DNA of 57,076 nt from Limosilactobacillus sp. (GTDB taxonomy: Bacteria; Bacillota; Bacilli; Lactobacillales; Lactobacillaceae). Position 1 is the stretch's first letter. Every line of letters starts with the position of its first letter. The notes beneath the pieces are model-generated. The model had not been told where the DNA came from. It was given only the letters and a program-made list of their open reading frames with translations, and searched no databases. Positions 43,049 through 52,500 of the stretch are shown one piece after another. Both the position numbers and the translations under genes were made by a program. The stretch covers positions 1 to 57,076 of the forward strand of contig JAUMUE010000006.1 in the NCBI GenBank assembly GCA_030530845.1, given 5' to 3'.

Positions 43049-44827
43049 ATGAATCTGCATCCAGATTATCTGCTCAATAAAGTGAACGAACCACAAGATA
43101 TTAAAGAGATGTCTTTGGACGAATTAAAGCAATTAGCTAATGAAATCCGCACGCTGGTCTTGGAACGTGTCTCCAAGATTGGTGGTCACGTGGGTCCAAA
43201 TTTAGGTGTGCTCGAATTAACCGTTGCATACCACTATGTCTTCAATTCACCACATGACAAGATTGTCTGGGACGTTTCACACCAAAGCTACCCACACAAG
43301 ATGCTGACGGGACGCAAGCTGGGGTTCCTTGATCCCGACCATTACGATGACGTCACTGGTTACAGCTCACCAGCTGAAAGCAACCACGACTTCTTTGAAA
43401 TTGGTCACACATCCACATCAATCGCCTTGGCTGTCGGTTTAGCACATGCGCGTGACTTGGTATGCCCAGACTCTAAGGACAATATTGTCGCTGTGATCGG
43501 GGATGGATCTTTAAGCGGTGGTATCGCATTCGAAGGTCTTAACAACGCCGCAATGCTTAAGTCCAACCTGATCATCATCGTCAACGACAACGAAATGTCC
43601 ATTGACGAAAACAAGGGTGGTCTCTACAAGGGCTTGAAGGAATTACGTGACACCCAAGGTACGTCCGAAAACAATATCTTCAAGTTCATGGGCCTCGACT
43701 ACCGCTACGTCGAAAACGGTAATGACCTCCAAAACATGATCAACGTCTTCAAGGAAGTTAAGGACATCGACCACCCAATCGTCCTTCACATCCACACTGA
43801 AAAGGGTAATGGATACGCTCCAGCCGAAGAAAACGAAATGCAGTACCACTGGCGTTCTCCATTCGACCTCAAGACTGGCAAGGACAAGAATGAACACCCT
43901 GATGAAGAAACCTACAGTGATGCGGTCTTAGAAGAATTGGACCGTCAAATCGAAGCTGGTGTTCCAGTTGTTGCAATGAACGCCGCTATTCCTGGTGTCT
44001 TCAACCTGAAGAAGTTCCAAGAAAAACACCCAGAACGCTACTTCGACACTGGTATCGCAGAACAAGAATGTATTTCATCTGCTGTTGCCATGGCTTCTGC
44101 CGGTGCGCGTCCAGTGGTCTTCCAAAACTCCACATTCTTGCAACGTGCATACGACCAATTGATCCACGACATGGCCTTGAACGATGCACCAGTCGTAATG
44201 ATCGTCCGCAACGGTACCATCAGTTCTGGCTCCGCAACTCACCAAGGTTCATTTGATATCTCAATGATCAGTTCTCTGCCAAATATTGAATACTTGGCAC
44301 CAACCAACGTCGAAGAAATGATCTCAATGCTTCGGTGGGCAATTAAGCAGACTGACCAACCAGTTGTAATTCGTGAACCTGAAAAGCCACTTCTGCACGG
44401 TGAAGCAACCCAAGACGATTACAGCAACATCAAGTACAACATCGCTCACCAAGGTAGTGAAGTTGCTATCATGGCTGTAGGTGACTTCTGGAAGCTCGGT
44501 CAAGAAGTCTGCACCGAACTCAAGAAGAAGCTCAACATCGACGCTACGCTGATCAATCCTAAGTCTCTGACCGGAATCGACGCCGATGTCTTGCACCACT
44601 TAGCTGAAAACCATGATGTCGTTGTGACCCTGGAAGATGCCAGTCTCAGTGGTGGCTTTGGTGAAACCATCGACCGTTACTACGGCCCAACTTCAATGAA
44701 GGTCCTCAATTTCGGTGCGCCACGTGAATTCGCAGACAATGTTCCATTGGATGTTCTCTACGAATGGTATCACCTGACGCCATCACAAATCGTTGACGAT
44801 ATTGAAAAGGTTATCCACTCAATCTAA
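43049..44827 (+). CDS. dxs: 1-deoxy-D-xylulose-5-phosphate synthase-like transketolase
   Basis: A 592-residue ThDP enzyme. It shows LERVSKIGGHVGPNLG, HQSYPHKMLTGR, the ThDP-binding GDGSLSGGIAFEGLNNA and DNEMSI, and THQGSFDIS. These are DXS hallmarks, which would make DXP from pyruvate and glyceraldehyde 3-phosphate. It is somewhat shorter than typical DXS (about 620), and the usual GIAEQH motif reads GIAEQE. The catalytic Glu of that motif is kept. Lactobacillaceae normally make isoprenoids by the mevalonate route, so DXP may serve another pathway or the enzyme may be a different transketolase. AAAGGGAG precedes the ATG; TGGTAAAAT at 43005-43013 is an extended -10. Confidence 0.75.
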   Translation: MNLHPDYLLNKVNEPQDIKEMSLDELKQLANEIRTLVLERVSKIGGHVGPNLGVLELTVAYHYVFNSPHDKIVWDVSHQSYPHKMLTGRKLGFLDPDHYDDVTGYSSPAESNHDFFEIGHTSTSIALAVGLAHARDLVCPDSKDNIVAVIGDGSLSGGIAFEGLNNAAMLKSNLIIIVNDNEMSIDENKGGLYKGLKELRDTQGTSENNIFKFMGLDYRYVENGNDLQNMINVFKEVKDIDHPIVLHIHTEKGNGYAPAEENEMQYHWRSPFDLKTGKDKNEHPDEETYSDAVLEELDRQIEAGVPVVAMNAAIPGVFNLKKFQEKHPERYFDTGIAEQECISSAVAMASAGARPVVFQNSTFLQRAYDQLIHDMALNDAPVVMIVRNGTISSGSATHQGSFDISMISSLPNIEYLAPTNVEEMISMLRWAIKQTDQPVVIREPEKPLLHGEATQDDYSNIKYNIAHQGSEVAIMAVGDFWKLGQEVCTELKKKLNIDATLINPKSLTGIDADVLHHLAENHDVVVTLEDASLSGGFGETIDRYYGPTSMKVLNFGAPREFADNVPLDVLYEWYHLTPSQIVDDIEKVIHSI

Positions 44828-44833
44828 TTTCAT

Positions 44834-44866
44834 ACGAGTCCTGTTTTTGCGGGGCTCGTTTTTATT
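44834..44866 (+). terminator. Terminator of the dxs-like gene
   Basis: ACGAGTCCTG and CGGGGCTCGT form a 10-bp stem with two wobbles, followed by TTTTTATTT. Confidence 0.75.
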
Positions 44867-44887
44867 TGGAAAATTTTTCGTGCGAAC

Positions 44888-44938
44888 TTGATTCTCCACC
44901 GTATTTATTAAGTGAACCCAATTTGTAAGGAGAATCAA
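44888..44938 (+). promoter_or_regulatory. Perfect 10-bp inverted repeat sequestering the ribosome binding site
   Basis: TTGATTCTCC (44888-44897) is exactly complementary to GGAGAATCAA (44929-44938), which contains the GGAG ribosome binding site and ends one base before the ATG at 44940. In RNA this stem, with a 31-base loop, would hide the ribosome binding site of the LPQTS protein gene. Confidence 0.65.
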
Positions 44939-44939
44939 A

Positions 44940-46766
44940 ATGAAATTCACACCATTAAAATTAACCCTGACTGCTGCCACGACCATCGCCCTGATGTCTG
45001 TCGGCACGGCCGTATTAGCTGACAACGCCCAACCAAGTGACGTATCACAAAGCCAAGCGCGGCAAACTGACACTGTCACGCGGACAATCACCATCGTCAA
45101 CCCCATCACCAACGAAAAGACCGTGGTGACCCAGGTGGCAAACCGGAAACCCAAGCACAAGGGCGACCTCTCTAACTACTGGCTCGAAGTCTTCCCACCA
45201 ATGATTGAGGGGTATAAGGCTAACTACGTCTATATTGAACCGAAAGTAGTAGATGACAAGACAGAACCAAATGAGATTACCGTAACATATAAGAAGCTTG
45301 CTCAAGCCGGTGACTTTGTCCATAAATCAACTGCTGAAATTAATTTCATCGACGTAACGGGAAAAAAGTATGTTATGGGGCAAGGAGGTCAATTTGCAAG
45401 TGCACAAGTCGATAGGATTGATGGCATTGTTGAACTTCCTCCAGCTCCAGAGGGCTACGAGTATGTAAATAAGAATCTGCCAAAACGATTCCCAATTTAT
45501 TTCTATTCGATTGGTGGCCTTGTGCGTTTACTTTGCCAACCAATCCAAACTGACAGCACCCAGCCAGAAGAAACTCCAGTGATCGATACTCCTGTAATCG
45601 ATACGCCAACTGCCGGGGACGGCCAAACTACTTCTGGTGATAAGCAAGAAGATATTACGTCTCCCGAAGACAGCAAGGATCAAACCGCAGCTGACGAAAA
45701 TGAAACAAAGAAAGATGACGACAAGTCCGCTTCAGAAGATAAGAAGGATGAGGGCAAGGAAGAATCAACCAGTACTGATGAATCGGACACTAAGGATGAA
45801 TCAGTTGGTGATAATGATGCGGCTACTAAGGATGAAACTACAGGTACAGAAGAAAAGGAATCCAAGGATGATGAAGCCCAAACCGAAGAAGAACCCCAGG
45901 ATACAGAAGATAAGTCAACTGGTACTGACGAAACTGAAGTAAAGGATGAAGATATCCAAACTGATCCGACATCCGGGGAAGATAAGAAGGATGAATCAAC
46001 TGCAACTGAAGAAGTAGATACCAAGGACGAAGAAGCCCAGACCGACGAACCATCTAAGGATACCGAAGACGAGTCCACTTCAACTGAAGAACCAGAAACT
46101 AAGGACGAAGATACTCAAAGTGAACCTGAAGCAGGGGAAGACAAGAAGGACGAATCTACTGCTACCGAAGAAGTAGACACCAAGGATGAAACTACTGGTA
46201 CAGAAGACAATGAATCCAAAGACGATGAAGTTCAAACAGAAGAAGAACCCAAGGCTACCGATGACAAGTCAACTTGTACTGCCGAAACCGAGGTAATGGA
46301 TGTAGATACTCAAACCGAACCTGAAGCAGGGGAAGACAAGAAGGACGAATCTACCGCAATCGAAGAAGTAGACACCAAGGATGACACTACACAAACTGAC
46401 GAATTATCTAAGGATACCGAAGACGAGTACACTTCAACTGAAGATCTAGTTAACAAGGACGACCGCACGCAGATAGATGACGACAAGAAGGACGGTTCTA
46501 TTGCCGATACTCAAAAGCAAGGCACGAAGCTAAACGTTGCCGGGGATGCCTCCCAATCTGACTCCGACGACGACTCATTATCAGAGAAGCTTCGTGAACT
46601 CCAAGAGCCACTTCAACACCTCGATGATGATGCCAAAAGTGAGAAAAATGAAAAACTGCCACAAACAAGTAACAAAACCAATTTATTTATGACGCTTGTC
46701 GGTGCAGTAATGGCAACACTTTCAGCCTTTTATGGAAAGCGTGTATATAAAAAAGATCAAAATTAA
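44940..46766 (+). CDS. Surface protein with MucBP-like N terminus, acidic repeats and LPQTS sorting signal
   Basis: A 608-residue secreted protein. Residues 1-27 are a signal peptide (ALMSVGTAVLA|DN). About 45-110 resembles MucBP/Mub modules (TRTITIVNP...NEKTVVTQV and EITVTYKK). About 240-520 is an Asp/Glu/Lys/Thr/Ser low-complexity repeat region with very high negative charge. The C terminus has LPQTS (573-577), a hydrophobic helix and KRVYKKDQN. Ser in place of the Gly of LPxTG is unusual and may weaken sortase anchoring. There is no YSIRK motif. A long hairpin hides the ribosome binding site. Ligand unknown. Confidence 0.85.
   Translation: MKFTPLKLTLTAATTIALMSVGTAVLADNAQPSDVSQSQARQTDTVTRTITIVNPITNEKTVVTQVANRKPKHKGDLSNYWLEVFPPMIEGYKANYVYIEPKVVDDKTEPNEITVTYKKLAQAGDFVHKSTAEINFIDVTGKKYVMGQGGQFASAQVDRIDGIVELPPAPEGYEYVNKNLPKRFPIYFYSIGGLVRLLCQPIQTDSTQPEETPVIDTPVIDTPTAGDGQTTSGDKQEDITSPEDSKDQTAADENETKKDDDKSASEDKKDEGKEESTSTDESDTKDESVGDNDAATKDETTGTEEKESKDDEAQTEEEPQDTEDKSTGTDETEVKDEDIQTDPTSGEDKKDESTATEEVDTKDEEAQTDEPSKDTEDESTSTEEPETKDEDTQSEPEAGEDKKDESTATEEVDTKDETTGTEDNESKDDEVQTEEEPKATDDKSTCTAETEVMDVDTQTEPEAGEDKKDESTAIEEVDTKDDTTQTDELSKDTEDEYTSTEDLVNKDDRTQIDDDKKDGSIADTQKQGTKLNVAGDASQSDSDDDSLSEKLRELQEPLQHLDDDAKSEKNEKLPQTSNKTNLFMTLVGAVMATLSAFYGKRVYKKDQN
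45660..46500 (+). repeat. Acidic DTKDE / STATEE repeats in the LPQTS protein gene
   Basis: Degenerate units containing TKDE(x)TGTEE, EDKKDESTATEEVDTKDE and TEDESTST recur. One stretch of about 37 bases beginning AACCTGAAGCAGGGGAAG occurs at about 46123 and again at about 46317 (194 bases apart), evidence of recent duplication. A few units have drifted (STCTAE, EYTSTED). Confidence 0.8.
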
Positions 46767-46769
46767 TCC

Positions 46770-46798
46770 TTGCATTTCTAAGATTCTCATAGTATTCT
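46770..46798 (+). promoter_or_regulatory. Possible promoter of the leader peptide/permease transcript
   Basis: TTGCAT (46770-46775) and TATTCT (46793-46798) are spaced 17 bases. Both hexamers are imperfect. It is the best candidate between the surface gene stop and the leader peptide. Confidence 0.4.
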
Positions 46799-46829
46799 AA
46801 TCACATACCAAATAAGGAGGACTTACATT

Positions 46830-46892
46830 ATGCAATCTAATAACATTGTTGTACAAGTAAAGAGCACCTCCACCACAACCACAACACCTTAA
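46830..46892 (+). CDS. 20-residue Ser/Thr-rich attenuator leader peptide
   Basis: ATG at 46830 follows a perfect AAGGAGGA (46814-46821) by eight bases and encodes MQSNNIVVQVKSTSTTTTTP, then TAA at 46890-46892. Eight of the last nine residues are Ser or Thr, with six Thr codons (ACC and ACA). The codon run overlaps segment 1 of an attenuator (46876-46883). It is too short for routine gene calling. The peptide itself is not expected to have a function; its translation rate is the signal. Confidence 0.85.
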   Translation: MQSNNIVVQVKSTSTTTTTP

Positions 46893-47010
46893 ATGTGGTT
46901 GGGGATTATTTGACATTCCACTGAATACTGAAACAACAGCTATTCAAAAGCTCAGCCACATCTACTCAAGCTAGGATATAGTGGTTATGGAGTTTTTGGA
47001 TAGCTTTTTT
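46876..47010 (+). promoter_or_regulatory. Transcription attenuator with mutually exclusive 1:2, 2:3 and 3:4 hairpins
   Basis: 1:2 is CAACCACA (46876-46883, in the Thr codons) with TGTGGTTG (46894-46901). 3:4, the terminator, is 46938-46953 with 46990-47005 (16 paired positions, two wobbles), extended by AGCCAC (46954-46959) with GTGGTT (46981-46986), then six T. 2:3, the antiterminator, is ATGTGGTT (46893-46900) with AGCCACAT (46954-46961), plus GGG (46902-46904) with CTC (46951-46953) and TTTGA (46909-46913) with TCAAA (46944-46948). The 2:3 pairing uses most of the terminator left arm. Ribosome stalling at Thr codons would free segment 2 and allow readthrough into the permease gene. Confidence 0.82.
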
Positions 47011-47034
47011 GTTTGAGAAAGTGAGGTTTTACAT

Positions 47035-48423
47035 ATGGGAATGGAAGAGAAAGTTAAGTTGAAACGGACGATGACTCCGGGTCAAATGGAAATGATCGCG
47101 ATTGGTGGTACTATCGGTAGTGGTCTTTTCATGGGGGCTACTTCAACTATTAAGTGGACTGGGCCATCCGTTATTCTGGCCTACGCATTTGTTGGTTTTG
47201 TGCTTTATGGGGTTATGCGTGCCTTAGGGGAAATGGTTTACCTGAACCCTGGTACCGGATCCTTTGCAGATTATGGTGACAAATATATTCACCCATTCGC
47301 CGGTTACCTGACAAAATGGAGTAACGTATTCCAATTCATTATTGTTGGGATTTCAGATATTATTGCAATGAGTCAATATTTAAATTACTGGTGGCCTAAA
47401 TTACCGGACTGGGTGTCTGGTGTCGTTGTAATCGTAATGCTTACGCTGGCCAACTTGGTATCAGCTAAGGCATACGGTCGTTTGGAATTCTGGTTCGCAA
47501 TGATCAAGGTTGTTACTATCATCGCCATGATCATCATTGGTCTGCTTGTTATCGTCGTTGGTTTCGGTAACCACTGGCACCCAGTTGGTATTTCAAACAT
47601 CTGGAAGCACGGCGGATTATTCCCAGGTGGGTTCATGGGCTTCATGTTCTCAATGTCTGTGATCGCAGGTTCTTACCAAGGTATCGAATTGCTTGGTATT
47701 ACTGCTGGTGAAGCTGCTTCTCCACGTCACGCAATCGTTAAGTCAGTTAAGTCAGTTATCTGGCGTATCTTGATCTTCTACGTTGGTGCTATCTTCGTTA
47801 TCGTTTCTATCTACCCATGGAACCAACTCCAAGCTGTTGGATCACCATTCGTTGAAACGTTCACTAAGATCGGTATCACTGGTGCGGCCGGTATCATTAA
47901 CTTTGTTGTTCTTACTGCCGCATTATCTGGTGCAAACTCAGGTATCTACAGTGCCAGCCGGATGTTGTTCAAGCTCTCTGTCGACAAGCAAATCCCAAGT
48001 TTCTTCGGTAAGCTTTCAAAGCGCGTTGTTCCTAGCGTAGCCGTTGTAACTATCTCATTCTGGATCGCTGTTGGTTTCATTATGAACATCATCTTGTCAA
48101 TGGTAAACAAGAACGCAAGCAACATCTTCGTTATCGTTTACAGTTCATCTGTTCTGCCGGGGATGGTTCCTTGGTTCGTGATCTTGCTCGCTGAACTGAA
48201 CTACCGTAAGAACCACCCAGAAGATCTTGTGGATCACCCATTCAAGATGCCAATTTACCCAGCTTACAACTACTTCAGTATCGCTGCTTTAGCTGTCATC
48301 TTGGTATTCATGTTCTTCAACCCAGATACTCGTGTTTCAGTTTCTGTCGGTGTCGCATTCATCGTCATCGTTTGGTTAGCATTCCTGCGCCAAGTAAGAA
48401 AGAACCCAGAAGCTGCTAAGTAA
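47035..48423 (+). CDS. APC superfamily amino-acid permease (AAT family), predicted Thr/Ser transporter
   Basis: A 462-residue permease with about 12 membrane helices. The family signature is MIAIGGTIGSGLFMGA at helix 1; GEMVYLNPGTGSFADY and the substrate-region ELLGITAGEAASPRHAI follow. It belongs to the AAT family (relatives transport serine, threonine, proline, alanine/glycine). The Thr-rich leader peptide immediately upstream points to threonine and/or serine as substrate (inference). The ATG has GTGAGG eight bases upstream. It is monocistronic, ending in a terminator. Confidence 0.9.
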   Translation: MGMEEKVKLKRTMTPGQMEMIAIGGTIGSGLFMGATSTIKWTGPSVILAYAFVGFVLYGVMRALGEMVYLNPGTGSFADYGDKYIHPFAGYLTKWSNVFQFIIVGISDIIAMSQYLNYWWPKLPDWVSGVVVIVMLTLANLVSAKAYGRLEFWFAMIKVVTIIAMIIIGLLVIVVGFGNHWHPVGISNIWKHGGLFPGGFMGFMFSMSVIAGSYQGIELLGITAGEAASPRHAIVKSVKSVIWRILIFYVGAIFVIVSIYPWNQLQAVGSPFVETFTKIGITGAAGIINFVVLTAALSGANSGIYSASRMLFKLSVDKQIPSFFGKLSKRVVPSVAVVTISFWIAVGFIMNIILSMVNKNASNIFVIVYSSSVLPGMVPWFVILLAELNYRKNHPEDLVDHPFKMPIYPAYNYFSIAALAVILVFMFFNPDTRVSVSVGVAFIVIVWLAFLRQVRKNPEAAK

Positions 48424-48425
48424 AT

Positions 48426-48462
48426 TTCAAAGATCGGGAAGATTTCTTCTCGATCTTTTATT
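48426..48462 (+). terminator. Terminator of the permease gene
   Basis: AAAGATCGGGAAGA and TCTTCTCGATCTTT form a near-perfect stem with a short loop, followed by TATTTT. Confidence 0.85.
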
Positions 48463-48528
48463 TTGCACCTAAACATATGTTCTCTTTTGTAGTAAAATAA
48501 ACCTATTCTATTAATGGGAGTCTTGATT

Positions 48529-49362
48529 ATGTTTCGACTAAAGAAGAAGATCTTCAACATCCTGGCAGCGCTTGTGATCTTGGTGGCTTCAGGTCTGTAC
48601 TTCACGCAGTCAAATGTGGGTAATTTCCTGCTTCACAATGACAGCGTACAGTCAGTTCTGGCACGTTACAGACGTTCATACTCTAAGCGTCAGCCACCTT
48701 CGCAGCAGTTAGCTCAATCGGTGTTGACTGATAATGTTAAGGACCAACTACCATCATCAATCGAATGGAATGGGTCAGGGGCCTTTGTCATTAATGACAA
48801 TAAGCCACAGCTCAACGCCAATATTTCCAGCTCACCATACGCGGTCAACTACAAGGATAGCCAAGGTCGCGCCTGGAGAGGGGATGCCTGGCTCAATAAG
48901 ACCAGTCGGCAATACCGCAACCGGAGCGAAACAGGTAATGGTGCGACAAGCTGGCGGCCAGCTGGTTTCCTGCAAGCCTACAACCTGAGTGGGGGATACA
49001 GCCACGCTTACGACCGGGGACACTTGCTTGGTTATGCGCTGGTTGGTAACATCCGCGGGTTCGACGCTTCAGAATCCAACCCCGCAAACATCGCTACCCA
49101 GACTGCCTGGGCTAACGAAGCGCGGAGTTCATACTCAACTGGTCAGAATTACTACGAAGGACTTGTACGGAAAGCCCTCGATCGTGGTAAGCAAGTTCGT
49201 TATCGTGTCACTGATATCTATGACGGTGACAACCTCGTTCCATCTGGTGCACACATCGAAGCTTTGTCTAGCGACGGCAGCTTATCATTTAATGTCTTCG
49301 TTCCAAATGTACAAAGCAATATCATGATCAATTACCTCACCGGGGCAGTTAGCAAACAATAA
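48529..49362 (+). CDS. Membrane-anchored DNA/RNA non-specific endonuclease (EndA-like)
   Basis: A 277-residue nuclease with an N-terminal anchor (residues 9-27) and the beta-beta-alpha-metal active site [10 protein letters not shown] (DRGH motif). The downstream Asn needed for metal binding is present in [14 protein letters not shown]. It resembles the DNA-entry nuclease EndA of streptococci and the lactobacillus homologues. It may process DNA at the surface for uptake or nutrition. The ATG at 48529 is eight bases after GGAG; the earlier ATG (48514) contains that site. Confidence 0.9.
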   Translation: MFRLKKKIFNILAALVILVASGLYFTQSNVGNFLLHNDSVQSVLARYRRSYSKRQPPSQQLAQSVLTDNVKDQLPSSIEWNGSGAFVINDNKPQLNANISSSPYAVNYKDSQGRAWRGDAWLNKTSRQYRNRSETGNGATSWRPAGFLQAYNLSGGYSHAYDRGHLLGYALVGNIRGFDASESNPANIATQTAWANEARSSYSTGQNYYEGLVRKALDRGKQVRYRVTDIYDGDNLVPSGAHIEALSSDGSLSFNVFVPNVQSNIMINYLTGAVSKQ

Positions 49363-49368
49363 ATAAAT

Positions 49369-49411
49369 TAGGCATAAACCTTGCTAGAGTATAGGTTTAT
49401 GCCTTTTTTCT
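49369..49411 (+). terminator. Terminator of the nuclease gene
   Basis: AGGCATAAACCT (49370-49381) and AGGTTTATGCCT (49393-49404) form a perfect 12-bp stem followed by T6. The remaining gap to 49547 holds only the adhesin promoter. Confidence 0.9.
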
Positions 49412-49486
49412 GTTAAATGACAACCGTCAAACTTTAAGATGCGAACAAAATACGAACGAAATTTGAAGAAACATTTAAAATCATCC

Positions 49487-49524
49487 TAGAAAAGATATAA
49501 TAAAAATTGTATAATTGCAATTTT
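49487..49524 (+). promoter_or_regulatory. Promoter of the giant adhesin gene with a dyad over the -10
   Basis: TAGAAA (49487-49492) and a perfect TATAAT (49510-49515) are spaced 17 bases. AAAATTG (49503-49509) and CAATTTT (49518-49524) are perfect inverted arms that frame the -10. A second TATAAT at 49496-49501 has no good -35. TAGGGAGA precedes the ATG. Confidence 0.5.
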
Positions 49525-49547
49525 ATAACCATTAGGGAGATTTTATT

Positions 49548-52500
49548 ATGTCTATAGAAAAGGTAAATAAAAAAGCATATCAAGTTAAAAAACTAGAAGC
49601 TAATCAACTTCAACGGTTTGGCTTACGTAAGCTGAGTGTCGGAGTAGCTTCTGTTTTACTTAGTACTGCATTCTTCTGGGGAGGACAGGATGCATTGAGT
49701 GTTCACGCTGATACTAGCGCTAATACGAGCAACGAAGCAGAAACAAGTATATCGCAGAATTCCAATGCCCTAAACGGGAATTATGGTCCTTTGTCGAGCT
49801 CTAATGACAGTAGTTCAAACGACAAAAACGCAACTTCTGCAAACAATACTCCTGCGACTACTAACCAAAACAGCACAAATACCAACACTAGCTCAACTAG
49901 CACTAGTGACAAGCAATCAAAGATTAGTTTTGTTGATAGTGATGGATCACTTGTAGATTCTAAAACTGTTTACCCTGACCAAAGTGTGCGTTTAAATTTC
50001 CAAACTAATGATTATGTAGCTGGCGACGAATTTATTATTAAAATTCATCCCGTTCAAACCGATGGAATTGATCTTTCTGGTTATCTAGGCTATCCGGCAT
50101 TTGTTATTTCCCCTGGTAACGATAAGGTAAATGAAGTTGATGTTAGCTCAGTAAGTAGAAATGGAAATGAATTTGAATTCACAGATTCAATGAAGAGTTC
50201 CGGTTCATTTAGACAGATTATTGGATTAGCTACATTTGATTATTATCCTTCAGGGAAATTATTGAAGGATGGTACCTATGATATTGTTATCGATGTTTTG
50301 AAAAAAAGCTCCGATGGAAGTCAAGTTAAAGTTGCTAGCACCAGCTTTAAATACATTATTGAACACTATTCAAGTATTTATTATTACAATGACGGTTTTC
50401 CAGCTCAACACGGAACTGACCCATATCAAAGTGTATACACTTTAGATGGTTTGAAAACCAATGGGACTATTTTATCAAACGTTAATTATGATTGGAGATT
50501 CGTACCCTCTATTACTTGGCAGTTCAATTCTGGCACAACAATAAAAATTCCATTACCCAATCATTTTGTTGTTGATCTTGATAAGACTAATGAATTAAAT
50601 TCTAAATGGATTTCTCAGGCTAAAGTTAGTTTGAAGGTAGAAAATGGGGAAGCGATAATTACCTTTCCTCAGCTTTCACCAGAAGATCTTAAAAGCCTTG
50701 AAATACTTTCTGATGAAATTCTTCACATTGTGGGAAAGATTGATCAACAATTTGAAAAGACGACTACTGTTACAGGTAATGGTGATGTTACTTTACAAGG
50801 AACATCAAATGACGATTCAAAAAATCCTTTGGCAGTTAATGTTGTAGGTTTTAATCAATATCCTGATAAATCACCAATTGGTTCCCTTATAAAAGGAGGC
50901 ATTGGTCCTGATGTAGATAGAACCAATGCCCACGATATTGTTAAAAATCCTGATGCGCCCAAAAAATATACAAGTTTAGAAGATTCTAAGAAGAATGGTT
51001 CACATAACTTATCATATGCTGAATTACAAAATGTTTTTCCAGGTGAACTAAATGACATTGATGCTACAGTTGTTGTACCTGATGGGATGAATATTTCTGG
51101 AATTACTGTATTTAATGACTCAACTGATTTAGCAAGTACTGCTACTTTTAAGTTTGAATATGTTGATGGTACTCAATCTTCAGTACTCAGCAAAGATGAC
51201 TTTGTTTTGAACTATGATGGAGGGAAGCTACTTAAGTCGCCAGATGGAAAACTGATAAAAAAGGTTGACATTCACATTGGTAATGTCGATGCATTTAAAT
51301 ATTTATTTAATATAGGTTTGTATGGTGTTTTATCCACTGAATACCGTGGTGACAATGACAATAGTGTAATAAAAAGTTCTGACAGTACTCAACCTAAAAA
51401 AGGCGATAAATTAGGTAATTATGATTCTTTGCAAACAAAAATAATAGCTAATTTTTCAGATTTTCATGCAAATCCTGCCCATAATGAATCAGGAGTATGG
51501 ACGGCTTCGGAAGTTGCTTTAGTTAATAGCCCTAGTTATGATCTTCGCTTGAATATTACGTATTATGAAGGCAAGCAGACTAATATGCAACCTGGACAAA
51601 CAGGCGGAACGCTTAGATTTATGCTGGATGAATTAAGCAATGAATCTTCAACTTTTGCTTATTATGTCGTTCTCCCAACTAATGCATATCTGGATCCAAA
51701 TAACCCATTAAGTGGTGCTGCAATATCCAGTGCGAAAATCAGTTATCTTAAAATACACGATAGAAATGTCGTTAAAATTGCTTTTAATAATGTTAAGCGT
51801 AATCAAGTTTTAAATTCTGCTTTTGAGTTGCATTTGATTAATATGCCCGTTCTTGATAATAGTGCATTACAAAGCGATTATGCTGTACTGGTTACATCAG
51901 AAGATAACGATAATATGTATTATGGCTCGTTTGGCGGAGGATCAACTACTAAGATGCTCAAAGCTTCAAATCATTTGAACGGGGATAATGGTCTTATTTC
52001 TGAAAAAGTTTTTGCTGAAAATAATCCTAATACTTATGAGTTAGACAAAGGTACCTGGACAATTGTTGGTGATGTTGTTACCACAACTACTACAGAAGCA
52101 CAGGGCGATCAAAACACCTCATTTGTTCCCAATGGATCAACTAGTGACAAGGGATCAGGATCAATGAAGTTTAGTTCTACTGTATACAATTCTGATGATG
52201 ACAATATGAACAACGTCACCACCATTCTTCGTATTCCAAATAAACAAGATGGCGTATCAGAATTTGATTTTCAGGAATCTTCTCCAGTAACAGTTTATGA
52301 TGCAACTGACGACAAGGATGTTACCCAAAATTGCAAAGTCTACTATACAGAGAATGAAGCATACAAATCTAAGAAGATGAGCGATATTGGGCAAGATGAT
52401 TTGCAAAAAGACTTCACGGATAAAATTCCGAGTGACTTTTCTAAGGTTACCGCTGTTGCTGTGGTGATAGACAAGATTCCTTCTGAACACTTGTACCGTG

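Noticed and set aside
46767-47034. T-box riboswitch upstream of the permease
   Set aside because: No T-box consensus (AGGGTGGNACCGCG-type) or specifier-loop architecture; the leader peptide attenuator explains the terminator.
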